Below, in pieces: positions 43,715-55,483 of a DNA stretch of 63,880 nt; within the stretch, counting starts at the first letter, position 1; each line of letters begins with the position of its first letter. The notes below the pieces were generated by a model. It saw only the letters and a list, made by a program, of their open reading frames with translations, was not told the origin of the DNA and made no database searches. Made by a program: the position numbers and the translations under genes. The DNA lies in NCBI GenBank assembly GCA_905233545.1, contig CAJOEV010000024.1, positions 1 to 63,880 on the forward strand, written 5' to 3'. The stretch is from an uncultured Eubacterium sp. (GTDB taxonomy: Bacteria > Bacillota > Clostridia > Oscillospirales > Acutalibacteraceae).

Positions 43715-43926
43715 ATGAAGAATGAAAAATGAAGAGTGAAGAATTTCGGGTCGCTTCGCTCCGATTGTATTCGTAATGCGTTTCGGCGAACAACCGTAGG
43801 GCGCGCCCCCCCTGGACGCGCCGTTGTAATAACACTCCCGATACAATAACGAAAAATGAAACGAATGCAAATTATTCGGCGCATTTCCGCGACCCGAAAT
43901 TCTCAATTCTTAAATCTTAAATCTTA
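43715..43926 (+). repeat. Heptamer element F carrying an internal REP hairpin
   Basis: Left units atgaaga, atgaaaa, atgaaga, gtgaaga (43715-43742); module tcgggtcgcttcgctccga (43746-43764); a GTAG-headed hairpin (43796-43822); a partial inverted module near 43888-43898 (cgcgacccgaa); right units attctca, attctta, aatctta, aatctta (43899-43926). It follows the leuS terminator directly. Confidence 0.8.
43796..43822 (+). repeat. GTAG-headed REP-like hairpin
   Basis: GTAG (43796-43799) borders a ggcgcg/cgcgcc stem with an 11-base loop, inside element F. Confidence 0.6.
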
Positions 43927-43997
43927 ATTTTATAGAAACACACGGAGGCGTTGTTTCTTTATTTTTTTGACTTGTTAAAAATTTACAAAAAAAGGTG

Positions 43998-44026
43998 TTG
44001 ACTTATTGTTTTTCATAGTTTATAAT
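43998..44026 (+). promoter_or_regulatory. rpoBC promoter
   Basis: TTGACT (43998-44003), 17 bases, TATAAT (44021-44026). A leader of about 130 bases follows, with a ctgcc/ggcag hairpin at 44053-44067; I see no recognisable riboswitch in it. No rplJL genes precede rpoB here. Confidence 0.75.
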
Positions 44027-44162
44027 GCTTATCACCATTAAAATGGAGTTATCTGCCTTATAGGCAGTTTGACGGTATTTTTCGGTCACAAATTATTTAC
44101 ATTTTTTGCCCCGAAAAACCGCTTCAACTCTTGATTTTTAGGCGAATTTTTAAGGAAACGGA

Positions 44163-47100
44163 GTGAATACCTTTATGGTGAATGTGAAGGATGTTAAGCT
44201 CGGAACAACAACGCGCAAAAGCTTTGCGAAAATCAATGAGGTTATGCAGATGCCTAATCTTATTGAAGTTCAGAAGAAATCATATCAGTGGTTTCTTGAC
44301 GAAGGCTTGAAAGAGGTTTTCCGTGATATCGGCTCAATTACCGACTACACAGGAAATCTTATTCTCGATTTCATTGATTATTCAATGGATGATGAGCCCA
44401 AGTATTCTATTGCTCAGTGTAAGGCGCGTGACGTTACTTATGCAAAACCTCTGAAGGTAAGAGCAAGACTTCAGAATAAGGAAACAGGCGAGGTTAAGGA
44501 AAACACAATCTACATGGGCGATTTTCCGCTTATGACGGATGCAGGAACATTCGTTATCAACGGTGCCGAAAGATGTATTGTATCTCAGCTCGTCAGGTCT
44601 CCGGGCGTTTACTATCATATGGAGCATGATAAGACAGGTAAGGAATTATACACCAACACTGTTATTCCCAACCGCGGTGCATGGCTTGAATATGAAACAG
44701 ACGCAAACGATTTATTCTATGTAAGAATAGATAAAAACAGAAAAATATATATAACAACTTTCCTTCGGTCACTCGGTCTTTCAAGTGATGCCGATATAAG
44801 AGAATTCTTCGGCGACGATGAAAGAATCGAAGCAACGATTGAAAAGGATACAACAAAGAATCAGGAAGAAGCGCTTCTTGAAGTATATAAGAAGCTTCGT
44901 CCGGGCGAGCCTCCGACACTTGAAACAGCTCAGGCTCATCTTGACGCTCTCTTCTTTGATGCTCACCGCTACGACCTTTCAAGAGTCGGCAGATATAAGT
45001 ACAACAAAAAGCTCGGCATGGTTGACAGACTTAACGGTCAGGTTCTTTCTCAGCCTGTTATTTCGCCTCAGGGTGAGCTCCTTGCAGACGCAGGAGAAAA
45101 GATTGACGCTGCAAAGGCTGCCGAGATTGAAAATGCAGGCGTTATGTTTGCATATGTTAAGCTTGAGAGCGGAAAAGAAATCAAAATCGTTTCAAACGGT
45201 ATGGTTGACTTTGAAGCATTCTGCCCCGATATCGACAAGAAGGCTTTCGGTATCAACGAAAAGGTTTCATTCAGAGTTTTAAATGAAATTCTTGAAAAAT
45301 GCGGCGACGATAAGGACGCTCTTGAAGAAGAACTCAGAATCAAGCACGACGACCTTATTCCCAATCATATTATTGTTGACGATATTTTCGCAACAGTATC
45401 CTATCTTATTAATGTTGCAAACGGCGTTGGTTCAACAGATGATATCGACCATCTCGGAAACCGCCGTATCCGTGCAGTCGGCGAACTTCTTCAGAATCAG
45501 TTCAGAATCGGCTTTACAAGAATGGAAAGAGGTATTCGTGAAAGAATGACTCTTCAGGCACAGGACGACGAGGAATCAATCACTCCTCAGGCACTTATCA
45601 ACATCCGTCCCGTATTTGCCGCAATCCGTGAGTTCTTCGGTTCATCTCCGCTTTCACAGTTCATGGACCAGAACAACCCGCTTGCAGAATTAACTCACAA
45701 GAGACGTCTTTCGGCTCTCGGTCCCGGCGGACTTTCAAGAGACCGTGCAGGCTTCGAGGTTCGTGACGTTCACTATACTCACTACGGAAGAATGTGTCCC
45801 ATCGAGACTCCCGAAGGTCCCAACATCGGACTTATCTCCTACCTTGCATGCTATTCAAGACTTAACGAGTACGGCTTCATTGAGGCTCCCTACCGTAAGA
45901 TTGACAAGGAAACAGGCGTTGTAACCGATGAGGTTGTTTATATGACAGCCGATATGGAGGACGAATTTGTTGTTGCTCAGGCAAACGAGCCCCTCGATGA
46001 AAACGGAAGATTCGCAAACAACAGAGTAACCTGCCGCTACAGAGATGAGTTCTTAACTCTTCCTCCCGACAGAGTTGACTATATGGACGTTTCTCCGAAG
46101 ATGGTTGTATCAGTTGCAACCGCAATGATTCCGTTCCTTGAAAACGACGACGCAAACCGTGCTCTTATGGGTGCTAACATGCAGCGTCAGGCTGTACCGC
46201 TTCTTAAGACTGAGGCTCCCGTTGTCGGAACAGGTATGGAATACAAGGCTGCATACGACTCGGGCGTTGTTGTTCCCGCTAAGAGAGGCGGAACAGTTGT
46301 TGCCCTTGATGCAGACACAATTGAAATCAAAACCAAGTCAGGCGAAATAGATAAGTATAATCTTATCAAGTTCGCAGGCTCAAACCAGGGAACATGCATT
46401 AACCAGAGACCGATTGTTTCACTTCATCAGGAAATTGAGGACGGACAGGTTATTGCAGACGGTCCCGCAACCCACGGCGGTGAAATTTCACTCGGTAAGA
46501 ATGCTCTTATCGGATTTATGACCTGGGAAGGTTATAACTATGAGGACGCTGTTCTTATCAATGAAAAGATAGTTCGTGATGATGTATACACATCAATTCA
46601 CATTATTGAACACGACCAGGAAGCAAGAGATACCAAGCTCGGTCCCGAAGAAATAACAAGGGATATCCCCAATGTCGGTGAGGATGCTCTTAAAGACCTT
46701 GATGAAGACGGAATTATCCGTATCGGCGCAGAGGTTAAGAGCGGCGACATCCTTGTCGGTAAGGTAACACCCAAGGGTGAAACAGAGCTTACAAGTGAGG
46801 AAAGACTTCTCCGCGCGATCTTCGGTGAGAAGGCAAGGGAAGTAAGAGATACCTCTCTCAAGGTACCCCACGGTGAATACGGTATCGTTGTTGACGTTAA
46901 GGTGTTCACAAGAGCTAACTCCGATGAGCTCAACCCGGGCGTAAACAAGGTTGTCCGCGTTTATATCGCTCAGAAGAGAAAGATTCAGGCAGGCGACAAG
47001 ATGGCTGGTCGTCACGGAAACAAGGGTGTTGTTTCAAGAGTTCTTCCCCAGGAAGATATGCCCTTCCTTCCCGATGGCAGACCGCTTGATATCGTTCTTA

Positions 47101-47963
47101 ATCCTCTCGGTGTACCTTCTCGTATGAACATCGGTCAGGTGCTTGAAGTTCATCTCGGCTATGCTGCAAAGGCTCTCGGCTGGAAGATGATGACTCCCGT
47201 ATTCGACGGCGCTCACGAGGAAGATATCCGCGAATGCTTAAAGGCTGCCGACATCGGATACTATGTTGATGAAAACGGAAACAAGGTCTACGACGGTAAG
47301 ACAAAGCTTATCGACGGAAGAACGGGTGAGCCTTTTGATAACCGTATAACAGTAGGTTATATGTATTACCTTAAGCTCCATCACCTTGTTGACGATAAGA
47401 TGCACGCACGTTCAACAGGACCTTACAGTCTTGTTACCCAGCAGCCTCTCGGCGGTAAAGCGCAGTTCGGCGGACAGCGTTTCGGTGAGATGGAGGTTTG
47501 GGCGCTTGAAGCATACGGCGCTGCATACACTCTTCAGGAAATCATAACTGTTAAGTCGGATGATGTTGTCGGAAGAGTTAACACCTATGAATCAATTGTC
47601 AAGGGCGAGAATATTCCTCCCGCAGGAACTCCCGAGGCATTCAAGGTTCTTTACAAAGAGTTCCAGGCTCTCGGACTCGACACCACTCTCTTTGACAGAA
47701 ACGGTGAAGAGGTTGAGATTAAGCAGGATCTCGATGACGACGGAATTCAGCCGCTTCCGGCTGATGACGAAGCTTTCCAGACGGTTAACGATGTTGAAGG
47801 CTCAGAGGGCTGGGGCGTTGTTAATCCCGATGAAGAGCAAGAGGAAGCAGATCAAGGCAGTGCAGATTTATTTGCAAGCTTTGCAGATGCACTTGCAAGT
47901 GCAGAGGACGATGATTACATCGGCGATCTCGGTTTTGCAAGCGATGAAGATGACGAGTTTTAA
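44163..47963 (+). CDS. rpoB: RNA polymerase beta subunit
   Basis: A 1266-aa beta subunit, intact throughout. Landmarks include the rifampicin region ([20 protein letters not shown], then [13 protein letters not shown]), the active-site block [27 protein letters not shown], and [17 protein letters not shown]. An acidic C-terminal tail of about 60 residues follows the last conserved block. The GTG at 44163 has AAGGA 6 bases upstream; an alternative ATG lies at 44175. It is cotranscribed with rpoC. Confidence 0.98.
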   Translation: MNTFMVNVKDVKLGTTTRKSFAKINEVMQMPNLIEVQKKSYQWFLDEGLKEVFRDIGSITDYTGNLILDFIDYSMDDEPKYSIAQCKARDVTYAKPLKVRARLQNKETGEVKENTIYMGDFPLMTDAGTFVINGAERCIVSQLVRSPGVYYHMEHDKTGKELYTNTVIPNRGAWLEYETDANDLFYVRIDKNRKIYITTFLRSLGLSSDADIREFFGDDERIEATIEKDTTKNQEEALLEVYKKLRPGEPPTLETAQAHLDALFFDAHRYDLSRVGRYKYNKKLGMVDRLNGQVLSQPVISPQGELLADAGEKIDAAKAAEIENAGVMFAYVKLESGKEIKIVSNGMVDFEAFCPDIDKKAFGINEKVSFRVLNEILEKCGDDKDALEEELRIKHDDLIPNHIIVDDIFATVSYLINVANGVGSTDDIDHLGNRRIRAVGELLQNQFRIGFTRMERGIRERMTLQAQDDEESITPQALINIRPVFAAIREFFGSSPLSQFMDQNNPLAELTHKRRLSALGPGGLSRDRAGFEVRDVHYTHYGRMCPIETPEGPNIGLISYLACYSRLNEYGFIEAPYRKIDKETGVVTDEVVYMTADMEDEFVVAQANEPLDENGRFANNRVTCRYRDEFLTLPPDRVDYMDVSPKMVVSVATAMIPFLENDDANRALMGANMQRQAVPLLKTEAPVVGTGMEYKAAYDSGVVVPAKRGGTVVALDADTIEIKTKSGEIDKYNLIKFAGSNQGTCINQRPIVSLHQEIEDGQVIADGPATHGGEISLGKNALIGFMTWEGYNYEDAVLINEKIVRDDVYTSIHIIEHDQEARDTKLGPEEITRDIPNVGEDALKDLDEDGIIRIGAEVKSGDILVGKVTPKGETELTSEERLLRAIFGEKAREVRDTSLKVPHGEYGIVVDVKVFTRANSDELNPGVNKVVRVYIAQKRKIQAGDKMAGRHGNKGVVSRVLPQEDMPFLPDGRPLDIVLNPLGVPSRMNIGQVLEVHLGYAAKALGWKMMTPVFDGAHEEDIRECLKAADIGYYVDENGNKVYDGKTKLIDGRTGEPFDNRITVGYMYYLKLHHLVDDKMHARSTGPYSLVTQQPLGGKAQFGGQRFGEMEVWALEAYGAAYTLQEIITVKSDDVVGRVNTYESIVKGENIPPAGTPEAFKVLYKEFQALGLDTTLFDRNGEEVEIKQDLDDDGIQPLPADDEAFQTVNDVEGSEGWGVVNPDEEQEEADQGSADLFASFADALASAEDDDYIGDLGFASDEDDEF

Positions 47964-48027
47964 CTCTCAGCTGCTTTGAAAACTTACCTAATTATATACA
48001 TTATATAGAAAAGGAGTGCTTCCATTT

Positions 48028-51000
48028 ATGAATACTAATTCAACAAATGATTTCAGTTCAATCAGAATCGGACTTGCATCACCTGAACGTATCCGCGAAT
48101 GGTCATACGGCGAGGTAACAAAGCCCGAAACTATAAACTACAGAACACTTAAACCCGAGCGCGACGGACTTTTCTGCGAAAAGATTTTCGGTCCCATGAA
48201 GGACTGGGAATGCCACTGCGGAAAGTATAAAAGAGTTCGCTACAAGGGTAAGGTTTGTGAGCGCTGCGGAGTTGAAATCACCCGCGCTAAGGTGCGCCGC
48301 GAACGTATGGGACATATTGAGCTTGCTGCTCCCGTATCACACATCTGGTACTTCAAGGGAATTCCCAGCAGACTCGGTCTTGTTCTTGACATCAGCCCGA
48401 GATATCTTGAAAAGGTTCTCTATTTTGCGCTTTACATCGTAACAGACCCAGGCGATACTCCGCTTGAGAAAATGCAGATTCTCAACGAAAAAGAGTATGC
48501 TGAAATGCGCGAGAGATATGAGGACGACTTCGAGGCAGGAATGGGTGCAGAAGCTATCAAAAAGCTTCTTCAGGACATTGATATTGTTGCTCTTCGTGAT
48601 GAGCTCACTGCTGAGCTTGAGGGCGCAACTGGTCAGAAGAGAGTTAAGCTTCTCAAGAGACTTGACGTTGTTGACGCTTTCTACAACAGCGGAAACAAGC
48701 TCGAGTGGATGATTCTCGATGTTATCCCCGTTATTCCTCCCGATATCCGTCCCATGGTTCAGCTCGACGGCGGACGTTTTGCAACGAGCGACCTTAACGA
48801 CCTTTACAGAAGAGTTATCAACAGAAATAACAGACTTAAGAGACTTATTGAGCTCAACGCTCCCGATATTATCGTAAGAAACGAAAAGAGAATGCTTCAG
48901 GAATCTGTTGACGCCCTTATCGATAACGGCAGACGCGGACGCCCTGTTACAGGACCTAACAACCGTCCTCTCAAATCTCTTTCGGATATGCTTAAAGGTA
49001 AGCAGGGACGTTTCCGTCAGAACCTTCTCGGAAAGCGTGTTGACTACTCAGGACGTTCGGTTATCGTTGTCGGTCCCGAACTCAAGATGTATCAGTGCGG
49101 TCTTCCCAAGGAGATGGCAATTGAGCTCTTCAAGCCCTTCATTATGAAGCGTCTTGTTGAAATCGGCAAAGCTTCAAACATCAAATCTGCAAGAAAGATG
49201 GTTGAAAAGGCTGAAAAGGCTGAAGTATGGGATGCTCTTGAAGTTGTAATCAAGGACCACCCCGTAATGCTCAACCGTGCTCCCACGCTTCACAGACTCG
49301 GTATTCAGGCATTCGAGCCCGTTCTCGTAGAGGGAAGAGCAATAAAGCTTCATCCCCTTGCTTGTACCGCATTTAACGCCGACTTCGACGGTGACCAGAT
49401 GGCTGTTCACGTTCCTCTTTCAGCAGAGGCTCAGGCAGAGGCAAGAATGCTCATGCTTGCTGCAAACAACCTTCTTAAGCCCTCGGACGGTAAGCCCGTT
49501 GCTGTTCCCACTCAGGATATGGTTATCGGTTCCTACTACTTAACAATGGTTAAGGATGGTGAGCCCGGTGCTCCCAGAGTTGAAACAATAAACGGCGAAG
49601 AAATAACTAAATATAATGTTTACCGCGACAAGGATGAGGCTATGATGGCATTCCAGGAAGGCTCACTCGGTCTTCACAGCGAGTGCTTAATCCGCTTCTC
49701 AAAGGAAGTTGACGGTGAAGTTAAATCAAAGCTTGTTAAAACAACAATCGGAAGAGTTATCTTCAATAACCCCGTTCCTCAGGATTTGGGATTTGTTGAC
49801 AGAACAAACCCCGAAAGCGAATTCGACCTTGAAATCGATTTCGTTGTCAAGAAGGGCGGACTCGGTAAGATTGTTGATAAGTGCATAAGAAAGCACGGCG
49901 TTTCAATCGCATCAAAGATGCTTGATGAGCTTAAGGCTCAGGGTTATAAGTATTCAACAATTTCGGGAACAACCGTTGCCGTTATCGATGCTCTCATCCC
50001 CGATAAGAAGAAGGGATATCTCGAAGAAGCAGAGGCAAAGGTTGACGAAATCACAATGCACTATAACTTCGGTGAAATCACCAACGAAGAGCGCAGCGAG
50101 GCTGTTATCAAGGCTTGGGAGGTTTGCACAAACAAGGTATCCGACGAGCTTACAAATAACTTCGACGGAACTCATAACCCGATTCATATGATGGTTGACT
50201 CAGGAGCCCGTGGTTCTATTTCACAGCTTCGTCAGCTTGCAGGTATGAGAGGACTTATTGCAAACACCTCGGGTAAAACAATCGAGGTTCCCATCAGAGC
50301 TAACTACCGTGAAGGTCTTAATATTCTTGAATACTTCATTTCTTCGCGTGGTGCGCGTAAGGGATTAACCGATACCGCGCTTCGTACAGCTGACTCGGGT
50401 TACTTAACCCGCCGTCTTGTTGATGTTTCTCAGGATGTTATCATCCGTGATAACGACTGCGGATGCCACGACGGTATTGAGGTTTACGCTATTATGGACG
50501 GTAAGCGTGTTCTTGAAAGCGTTGAAGAAAGACTTGTCGGAAGATATGTTGTTGACCCCGTTGTTCATCCTGAAACAGGCGAAGTTCTTATGGACACCGA
50601 CAGAATTATGACCGAAGAGGATGCTCAGCGCATTGTTGATGCAGGCATAACTTCAGTTAAAATTCGTTCACTTATCACATGTAAGTCAAGAAACGGCGTT
50701 TGCTGCAAGTGCTACGGTTCAAACCTTGCATTCAACGAGCCCGTTCAGGTTGGTGAAGCAGTCGGAACAATCGCTGCTCAGTCAATCGGTGAACCGGGTA
50801 CACAGCTTACAATGCGTACCTTCCACACCGGCGGTGTTGCAGGCGGTGAAGACATCACACAGGGTCTTCCCAGAGTCGAAGAGCTCTTTGAGGCAAGAAA
50901 GCCCAAGCAGCTTGCAATCCTCTCTGAAATCGAAGGTGATATGCGTTTCGAGGAAATCAAGAAGTCACGCCATGTTGTTGTTTATAATTCTGAAACCGCA

Positions 51001-51678
51001 GAGGAAAAGAAATATCTCATTCCTTACGGCGCAAGACTTCATGAGAATATTGTTGACGGCGCACACATCGAAAAGGGTCAGGAACTCACAGTGGGTGCAA
51101 AGAACCCCCACGACGTTCTTGCAATTCTCGGTAAAGAAGCTGTTTATAACTATCTTATCAAAGAAGTTCAGTTTGCATACCGTACCCAGGGTGTTGATAT
51201 CAACGATAAGCACATTGAGGTTATCGTTCGTCAGATGCTCAAGAAGTGCACTGTTGACGATGCAGGAAGCACCGACCTTATCTCGGGAACAATGGTTGAT
51301 GTTTCTGAGGTTGACGCTGCAAACGATAAGGTTGAAGCAAGAATCAATGCAGGCGAAGATGGACTTACCTTTGCAACCTACATTCCGATTCTTATGGGTA
51401 TCACCAAAGCTTCCCTTGCAACCGATTCGTTCCTGTCAGCGGCTTCCTTCCAGGAAACAACCCGTGTTCTTACAGACGCTGCAATCAAAGGAAAGAGCGA
51501 TAAGCTTCTCGGTCTTAAGGAGAACGTTCTTATCGGTAAGCTCATTCCTGCAGGAACAGGTATGGAAGTTTTCAAGGATGTTGATATTGTTCCGAGTTAT
51601 TTCAGCGCTGAAGGCTCGGAGGAAATCCTCAATCTTGAACAGCTTCAGGAGCTTTTAACAAATAGTATGTCAGAATAA
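48028..51678 (+). CDS. rpoC: RNA polymerase beta' subunit
   Basis: A 1216-aa beta' subunit. The N-terminal zinc site is [20 protein letters not shown], the catalytic Mg loop [12 protein letters not shown], and the second zinc site spans CGCHDG to VCCKCYG. The trigger-loop region [18 protein letters not shown] is present. ATG 48028 is preferred over the in-frame GTG at 48016, which overlaps the AAGGAG ribosome site itself. Confidence 0.97.
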   Translation: MNTNSTNDFSSIRIGLASPERIREWSYGEVTKPETINYRTLKPERDGLFCEKIFGPMKDWECHCGKYKRVRYKGKVCERCGVEITRAKVRRERMGHIELAAPVSHIWYFKGIPSRLGLVLDISPRYLEKVLYFALYIVTDPGDTPLEKMQILNEKEYAEMRERYEDDFEAGMGAEAIKKLLQDIDIVALRDELTAELEGATGQKRVKLLKRLDVVDAFYNSGNKLEWMILDVIPVIPPDIRPMVQLDGGRFATSDLNDLYRRVINRNNRLKRLIELNAPDIIVRNEKRMLQESVDALIDNGRRGRPVTGPNNRPLKSLSDMLKGKQGRFRQNLLGKRVDYSGRSVIVVGPELKMYQCGLPKEMAIELFKPFIMKRLVEIGKASNIKSARKMVEKAEKAEVWDALEVVIKDHPVMLNRAPTLHRLGIQAFEPVLVEGRAIKLHPLACTAFNADFDGDQMAVHVPLSAEAQAEARMLMLAANNLLKPSDGKPVAVPTQDMVIGSYYLTMVKDGEPGAPRVETINGEEITKYNVYRDKDEAMMAFQEGSLGLHSECLIRFSKEVDGEVKSKLVKTTIGRVIFNNPVPQDLGFVDRTNPESEFDLEIDFVVKKGGLGKIVDKCIRKHGVSIASKMLDELKAQGYKYSTISGTTVAVIDALIPDKKKGYLEEAEAKVDEITMHYNFGEITNEERSEAVIKAWEVCTNKVSDELTNNFDGTHNPIHMMVDSGARGSISQLRQLAGMRGLIANTSGKTIEVPIRANYREGLNILEYFISSRGARKGLTDTALRTADSGYLTRRLVDVSQDVIIRDNDCGCHDGIEVYAIMDGKRVLESVEERLVGRYVVDPVVHPETGEVLMDTDRIMTEEDAQRIVDAGITSVKIRSLITCKSRNGVCCKCYGSNLAFNEPVQVGEAVGTIAAQSIGEPGTQLTMRTFHTGGVAGGEDITQGLPRVEELFEARKPKQLAILSEIEGDMRFEEIKKSRHVVVYNSETAEEKKYLIPYGARLHENIVDGAHIEKGQELTVGAKNPHDVLAILGKEAVYNYLIKEVQFAYRTQGVDINDKHIEVIVRQMLKKCTVDDAGSTDLISGTMVDVSEVDAANDKVEARINAGEDGLTFATYIPILMGITKASLATDSFLSAASFQETTRVLTDAAIKGKSDKLLGLKENVLIGKLIPAGTGMEVFKDVDIVPSYFSAEGSEEILNLEQLQELLTNSMSE

Positions 51679-51686
51679 TAATTTTC

Positions 51687-51716
51687 TTGACAAATGCAGG
51701 TTCAGGGTGATATAAT
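51687..51716 (+). promoter_or_regulatory. rpsL: Promoter of rpsL
   Basis: TTGACA (51687-51692), 18 bases, TATAAT (51711-51716). The leader of about 300 bases to rpsL contains the hairpin at 51782 and repeat element G. Confidence 0.65.
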
Positions 51717-51781
51717 ACTAACTTGCTACAGTACGAATTTCGTTATTCTGCATAAAATTTAAATATCTGATTTGTACAAAT

Positions 51782-51816
51782 CGCTGATGGAGTGCACTTC
51801 GGTGCACTCCGCAGCG
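51782..51816 (+). terminator. UUCG hairpin in the rpsL leader
   Basis: A 9-bp perfect stem ggagtgcac/gtgcactcc with a TTCG loop (51789-51810), closed outside by cgctg/cagcg. No T run follows, so it may be an RNA structure in the leader and not a full terminator. Confidence 0.45.
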
Positions 51817-51989
51817 TGCGTATACAAAGCCTCTTTGACGCTTTTGCAGTGAAGAATGAAAAGTGAAAAGTGAAGAGTTACGGGTGCTGTGCACGGCGAT
51901 TATAAAACGGGTGCGGGTGTCCCGCCATAAACTTTTAACTCTTAACTCTTTATTCTTAACTGCCTCAAAGATGTTTTGTATGCGCATGC
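51814..51989 (+). repeat. Heptamer element G nested in 27-bp terminal inverted repeats
   Basis: Outer arms 51814-51840 and 51963-51989 are inverted copies (22 of 27 positions match). Inside are left units agtgaag, aatgaaa, agtgaaa, agtgaag (51848-51875), a gcggg/cccgc hairpin (51913-51925), and right units aactttt, aactctt, aactctt, tattctt (51930-51957). The 176-bp whole looks like a small MITE. Confidence 0.7.
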
Positions 51990-52019
51990 GCATAAAATTT
52001 ACAGAAAGGAGATAAACTA

Positions 52020-52439
52020 TTGCCTACCTTTAATCAGCTCGTCAGAACAGGACGTAAGTCACTTGAAAAGAAGGCAAAGGCACCTGCGCTTTTAAAGGGT
52101 CTCAACACAAAGAAGAACGTTATGACAGATAACGCTTCTCCCCAGAAGCGCGGCGTTTGCACTGCAGTTAAAACCGCAACACCTAAGAAGCCTAACTCAG
52201 CACTTCGTAAGATTGCCAGAGTTCGTCTTACAAACGGTATGGAAGTTTCTGCTTACATTCCGGGTGTTGGCCATAACCTTCAGGAGCACTCCGTTGTTAT
52301 GGTTCGCGGCGGCAGAGTTAAGGACCTTCCCGGTGTTCGTTACCACATCATCCGCGGAACTCTTGATACTCAGGGCGTAACAGGCAGAATGCAGAGCCGT
52401 TCAAAATACGGTGCTAAGAAGCCCAAAGTTAAGAAGTAA
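52020..52439 (+). CDS. rpsL: 30S ribosomal protein S12
   Basis: A 139-aa S12. The family blocks [20 protein letters not shown] and [17 protein letters not shown] are present, including the lysines where streptomycin resistance arises (wild-type Lys). The start is TTG 52020 with AAGGAG 8 bases upstream, giving [13 protein letters not shown] as expected. Confidence 0.97.
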   Translation: MPTFNQLVRTGRKSLEKKAKAPALLKGLNTKKNVMTDNASPQKRGVCTAVKTATPKKPNSALRKIARVRLTNGMEVSAYIPGVGHNLQEHSVVMVRGGRVKDLPGVRYHIIRGTLDTQGVTGRMQSRSKYGAKKPKVKK

Positions 52440-52454
52440 TTAACAGCCGATTTC

Positions 52455-52505
52455 GCAAATTTAAATGTTGTTTAATTGCAAATTTGCCCGTTTTTTAACT
52501 TGACA
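52455..52505 (+). promoter_or_regulatory. Terminator and -35 element in the rpsL-rpsG gap
   Basis: The 302-base gap (52440-52741) holds a terminator (gcaaattt at 52455-52462 with aaatttgc at 52480-52487, then TTTTTT at 52491) and directly after it TTGACA (52500-52505). The matching -10 is weak (ATTAAA near 52523). A catac/gtatg inverted repeat lies in the spacer. The rest, to the AAGGAGGG site of rpsG, shows no gene. Confidence 0.45.
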
Positions 52506-52741
52506 TACGACAGTATGCCTGCATTAAAGAAACGGTCAAATTCATCAATTCTCCAAACATTTTATCTTTGCTAAATCAACTATTAATCACTTCAAGAAGT
52601 AATTTAGTAAAATTTGAATTACAATCTAAGGAAACCGACAATAGTTTATACCTTATTATATAGGCGTTGACTGATTGTTGGCTCCACGGAAAAACCGAGT
52701 ACCTATGAACTCATCAATAATAATGAAGGAGGGAAGCGAAG

Positions 52742-53212
52742 ATGCCAAGAAGAGGTCAAATCGCTAAGCGTGACGTTTTACCGGATCCGCTTTATAACTC
52801 AAAGGTTGTAACTCGTCTTATCAATAACATCATGCTCGACGGAAAGAAGGGTGTTGCCCAGAAAATCGTTTACGGGGCATTCGATATTATCCAGGAGAAG
52901 ACAGGTAAAGAACCCCTTGAAGTTTTTGAAGAGGCTATGGAACACGTTATGCCTGTTCTCGAGGTAAAGGCTCGCCGTATCGGCGGTGCAACTTACCAGG
53001 TTCCGCTTGAAGTTCGTCCTGAAAGAAGACAGACACTTGGTCTTAGATGGATAACTTCATTCGCTCGTGCAAGAAGCGAGAGAACAATGAAGGAACGTCT
53101 TGCAGCAGAGATTATGGATGCTGCAAACTCAACAGGCGGAGCAGTTAAAAAGTGTGACGATACACACAGAATGGCTGAAGCTAACAAGGCTTTTGCACAC
53201 TTCAGATATTAA
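52742..53212 (+). CDS. rpsG: 30S ribosomal protein S7
   Basis: A 156-aa S7, beginning [20 protein letters not shown] and containing the 16S-binding block [29 protein letters not shown] lies upstream. It is the usual neighbour of rpsL and fusA; here a terminator and a 302-base gap separate it from rpsL. Confidence 0.97.
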   Translation: MPRRGQIAKRDVLPDPLYNSKVVTRLINNIMLDGKKGVAQKIVYGAFDIIQEKTGKEPLEVFEEAMEHVMPVLEVKARRIGGATYQVPLEVRPERRQTLGLRWITSFARARSERTMKERLAAEIMDAANSTGGAVKKCDDTHRMAEANKAFAHFRY

Positions 53213-53269
53213 TATCTGTTTATACAAACTATTTGTACTAATTTGTATTTTTGAAACTTTAGAAAGGCT

Positions 53270-55390
53270 ATGGACAAAGAAATGCCAAGAAAAGTATCAC
53301 TTCAACAAACAAGAAACATTGGTATTATGGCTCACATTGACGCAGGTAAGACTACGACCACAGAGCGTATTCTTTTCTACACGGGTATCAACCACAAAAT
53401 CGGTGAAACCCATGAAGGTGCTGCAACAATGGACTGGATGGAACAGGAGCAGGAAAGAGGTATCACAATCACTTCTGCGGCTACAACCTGTTTCTGGAGA
53501 GACCATAGAATCAATATCATTGATACTCCGGGCCACGTTGACTTTACAGTTGAAGTTCAGCGTTCTCTTCGTGTACTTGACGGTTCTGTAACCGTTCTTT
53601 GTGCAAAGGGCGGCGTTGAGCCTCAGTCTGAAACAGTTTGGCGTCAGGCTGATGAATACAAGGTTCCCAGAATGATCTTCGTAAACAAGATGGATATTAT
53701 GGGCGCTGATTTCTATAATGTTCTTGATATGGTTCTCGACCGTTTCAAGTGCAATGCGCTCCCGATTCAGCTTCCGATTGGTCAGGAGGAAACCTTTGAA
53801 GGTATTATCGACCTTATCAATAACAATGAAATTGTTTATATCGATCCTGCAGGAAACAAAGGACAGGTTTTCGAAGTAAGAGAAATCCGTGATGAACTCA
53901 AGGAGCAGGCTGCTGAATACAGAACAAACCTCATTGAGCACATCGTTGAGCAGGACGAAGAGCTTATGGAGAAGTATTTCGAAGAGGGTGAAGAAGCAAT
54001 CACCGTTGACGAAATCAAAGATATGATCCGTAAGTCAACCATCGCAGGTGAGATGGTTCCTGTATGCTGCGGAACAGCATACAGAAATATGGGCGTTCAG
54101 CCTCTCCTCGATGCTATAGTTGATTTTATGCCCGCACCGACTGATGTTGAGTCAATCAAGGGCACAAATCCCGATACAGACGAAGAGGAAGACCGTCACT
54201 CATCTGATGACGAGCCGTTCTCAGCTCTTGCATTCAAGATTGCAACCGACCCGTATGTCGGAAAGATTTGCTATTTCCGTGTTTATTCGGGTACTGTTGA
54301 ATCAGGTTCTGCGGTTTATAACTCTGTTAAGGGTCATAAAGAGAGAATGGGTCGAATTCTTCAGATGCACGCAAACCACAGAGAAGATATTCCTGTTTGC
54401 TATGCAGGTGATATTGCCGCAGCTGTTGGTCTTAAGAACACAACAACAGGTGACACACTCTGTGATGAAAATCATCCCGTAATCCTTGAATCAATGAACT
54501 TCCCGGATCCCGTTATCCGTGTTGCTATAGAGCCCAAGACAAAGGCAGGTCAGGAAAAGATGGGCGTTGCTCTTGCAAAGCTCGCTGAAGAGGACCCGAC
54601 CTTCAAGGCTTACACAGATGAAGAAACAGGACAGACTATTATTGCAGGTATGGGTGAGCTCCATCTTGAGATTATCGTAGACCGTTTGCTTCGTGAATTT
54701 AAGGTTGAAGCAAATGTCGGCGCTCCTCAGGTTGCTTACAAAGAAACCGTTCAGGCAGAAAGTATGTCCGACCTCAAATATAAGAAACAATCAGGTGGTT
54801 CAGGTCAGTACGGTCACGTTAAAATCAGAATGTTCCCGAATCTTGATGAAAACGGAATCGGCAAGGGCTATGAATTCACAAACCAGATTGTCGGCGGTGC
54901 TATTCCCAAGGAATACATTCCCGCTGTTGACGCAGGTATCCAGGCTGCTATGAAGAGCGGTATTGTTGCAGGATATCCCGTTGTTGACATCAGAGTTGAG
55001 CTTTACGACGGTTCATATCATGAAGTTGACTCATCAGAAATGGCATTCAAGATTGCAGGTTCAATGGCATTCAAGGATGCAGCAAAGAAGGCTAATCCGA
55101 TTATCCTTGAGCCTATGATGAAGGTAACAGTAATCGTTCCCGAAGATTATATGGGCGACGTTATCGGCGACCTTAACTCCCGCCGCGGACAGATTCAGGG
55201 TATGGAGGACAGAAACGGAGCTAAGCAGATTAACTCAAGAGTTCCTCTTTCAGAGATGTTCGGCTACGTTAACGACCTTCGTTCAAAGACTCAGGGACGC
55301 GGTCAGTACACAATGGAACCCGACGGATATGAGCCCGTTCCGAAGTCAATTTCTGAAGCAATCATCAATGAACGCTCAAAGAGAGACTAA
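53270..55390 (+). CDS. fusA: Elongation factor G
   Basis: A 706-aa translocase GTPase. G1 is [13 protein letters not shown], switch [12 protein letters not shown]3 DTPGHVDF and G4 NKMD; domains II-V follow, with the domain IV block [11 protein letters not shown] and the domain V end SLRS-like [18 protein letters not shown] 53270 is closest to the ribosome site, though spacing is tight; ATG 53282 would give [14 protein letters not shown], more like relatives. Confidence 0.97.
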   Translation: MDKEMPRKVSLQQTRNIGIMAHIDAGKTTTTERILFYTGINHKIGETHEGAATMDWMEQEQERGITITSAATTCFWRDHRINIIDTPGHVDFTVEVQRSLRVLDGSVTVLCAKGGVEPQSETVWRQADEYKVPRMIFVNKMDIMGADFYNVLDMVLDRFKCNALPIQLPIGQEETFEGIIDLINNNEIVYIDPAGNKGQVFEVREIRDELKEQAAEYRTNLIEHIVEQDEELMEKYFEEGEEAITVDEIKDMIRKSTIAGEMVPVCCGTAYRNMGVQPLLDAIVDFMPAPTDVESIKGTNPDTDEEEDRHSSDDEPFSALAFKIATDPYVGKICYFRVYSGTVESGSAVYNSVKGHKERMGRILQMHANHREDIPVCYAGDIAAAVGLKNTTTGDTLCDENHPVILESMNFPDPVIRVAIEPKTKAGQEKMGVALAKLAEEDPTFKAYTDEETGQTIIAGMGELHLEIIVDRLLREFKVEANVGAPQVAYKETVQAESMSDLKYKKQSGGSGQYGHVKIRMFPNLDENGIGKGYEFTNQIVGGAIPKEYIPAVDAGIQAAMKSGIVAGYPVVDIRVELYDGSYHEVDSSEMAFKIAGSMAFKDAAKKANPIILEPMMKVTVIVPEDYMGDVIGDLNSRRGQIQGMEDRNGAKQINSRVPLSEMFGYVNDLRSKTQGRGQYTMEPDGYEPVPKSISEAIINERSKRD

Positions 55391-55409
55391 TTATTAATTA
55401 AAAAAATGC

Positions 55410-55438
55410 TTGATATTTGAAATCATTTTTGGTAAAAT
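55410..55438 (+). promoter_or_regulatory. tuf: tuf promoter
   Basis: TTGATA (55410-55415), 17 bases, TAAAAT (55433-55438), followed by an AAGGAGG site at 55470-55476. Confidence 0.65.
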
Positions 55439-55483
55439 ATCATTGCACAATTTTCTATTGTATATTTTAAGGAGGAAATTCCA

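Noticed and set aside
50726-51658. Long open frame of 310 codons overlapping rpoC on the same strand
   Set aside because: It lies entirely in an alternative frame of rpoC, and its composition (Leu/Ser/Arg-rich, no recognised motifs) is typical of a shadow frame.
53297-53941. Minus-strand open frame of 214 codons opposite fusA
   Set aside because: Antisense shadow of a highly biased gene, without promoter or ribosome site.
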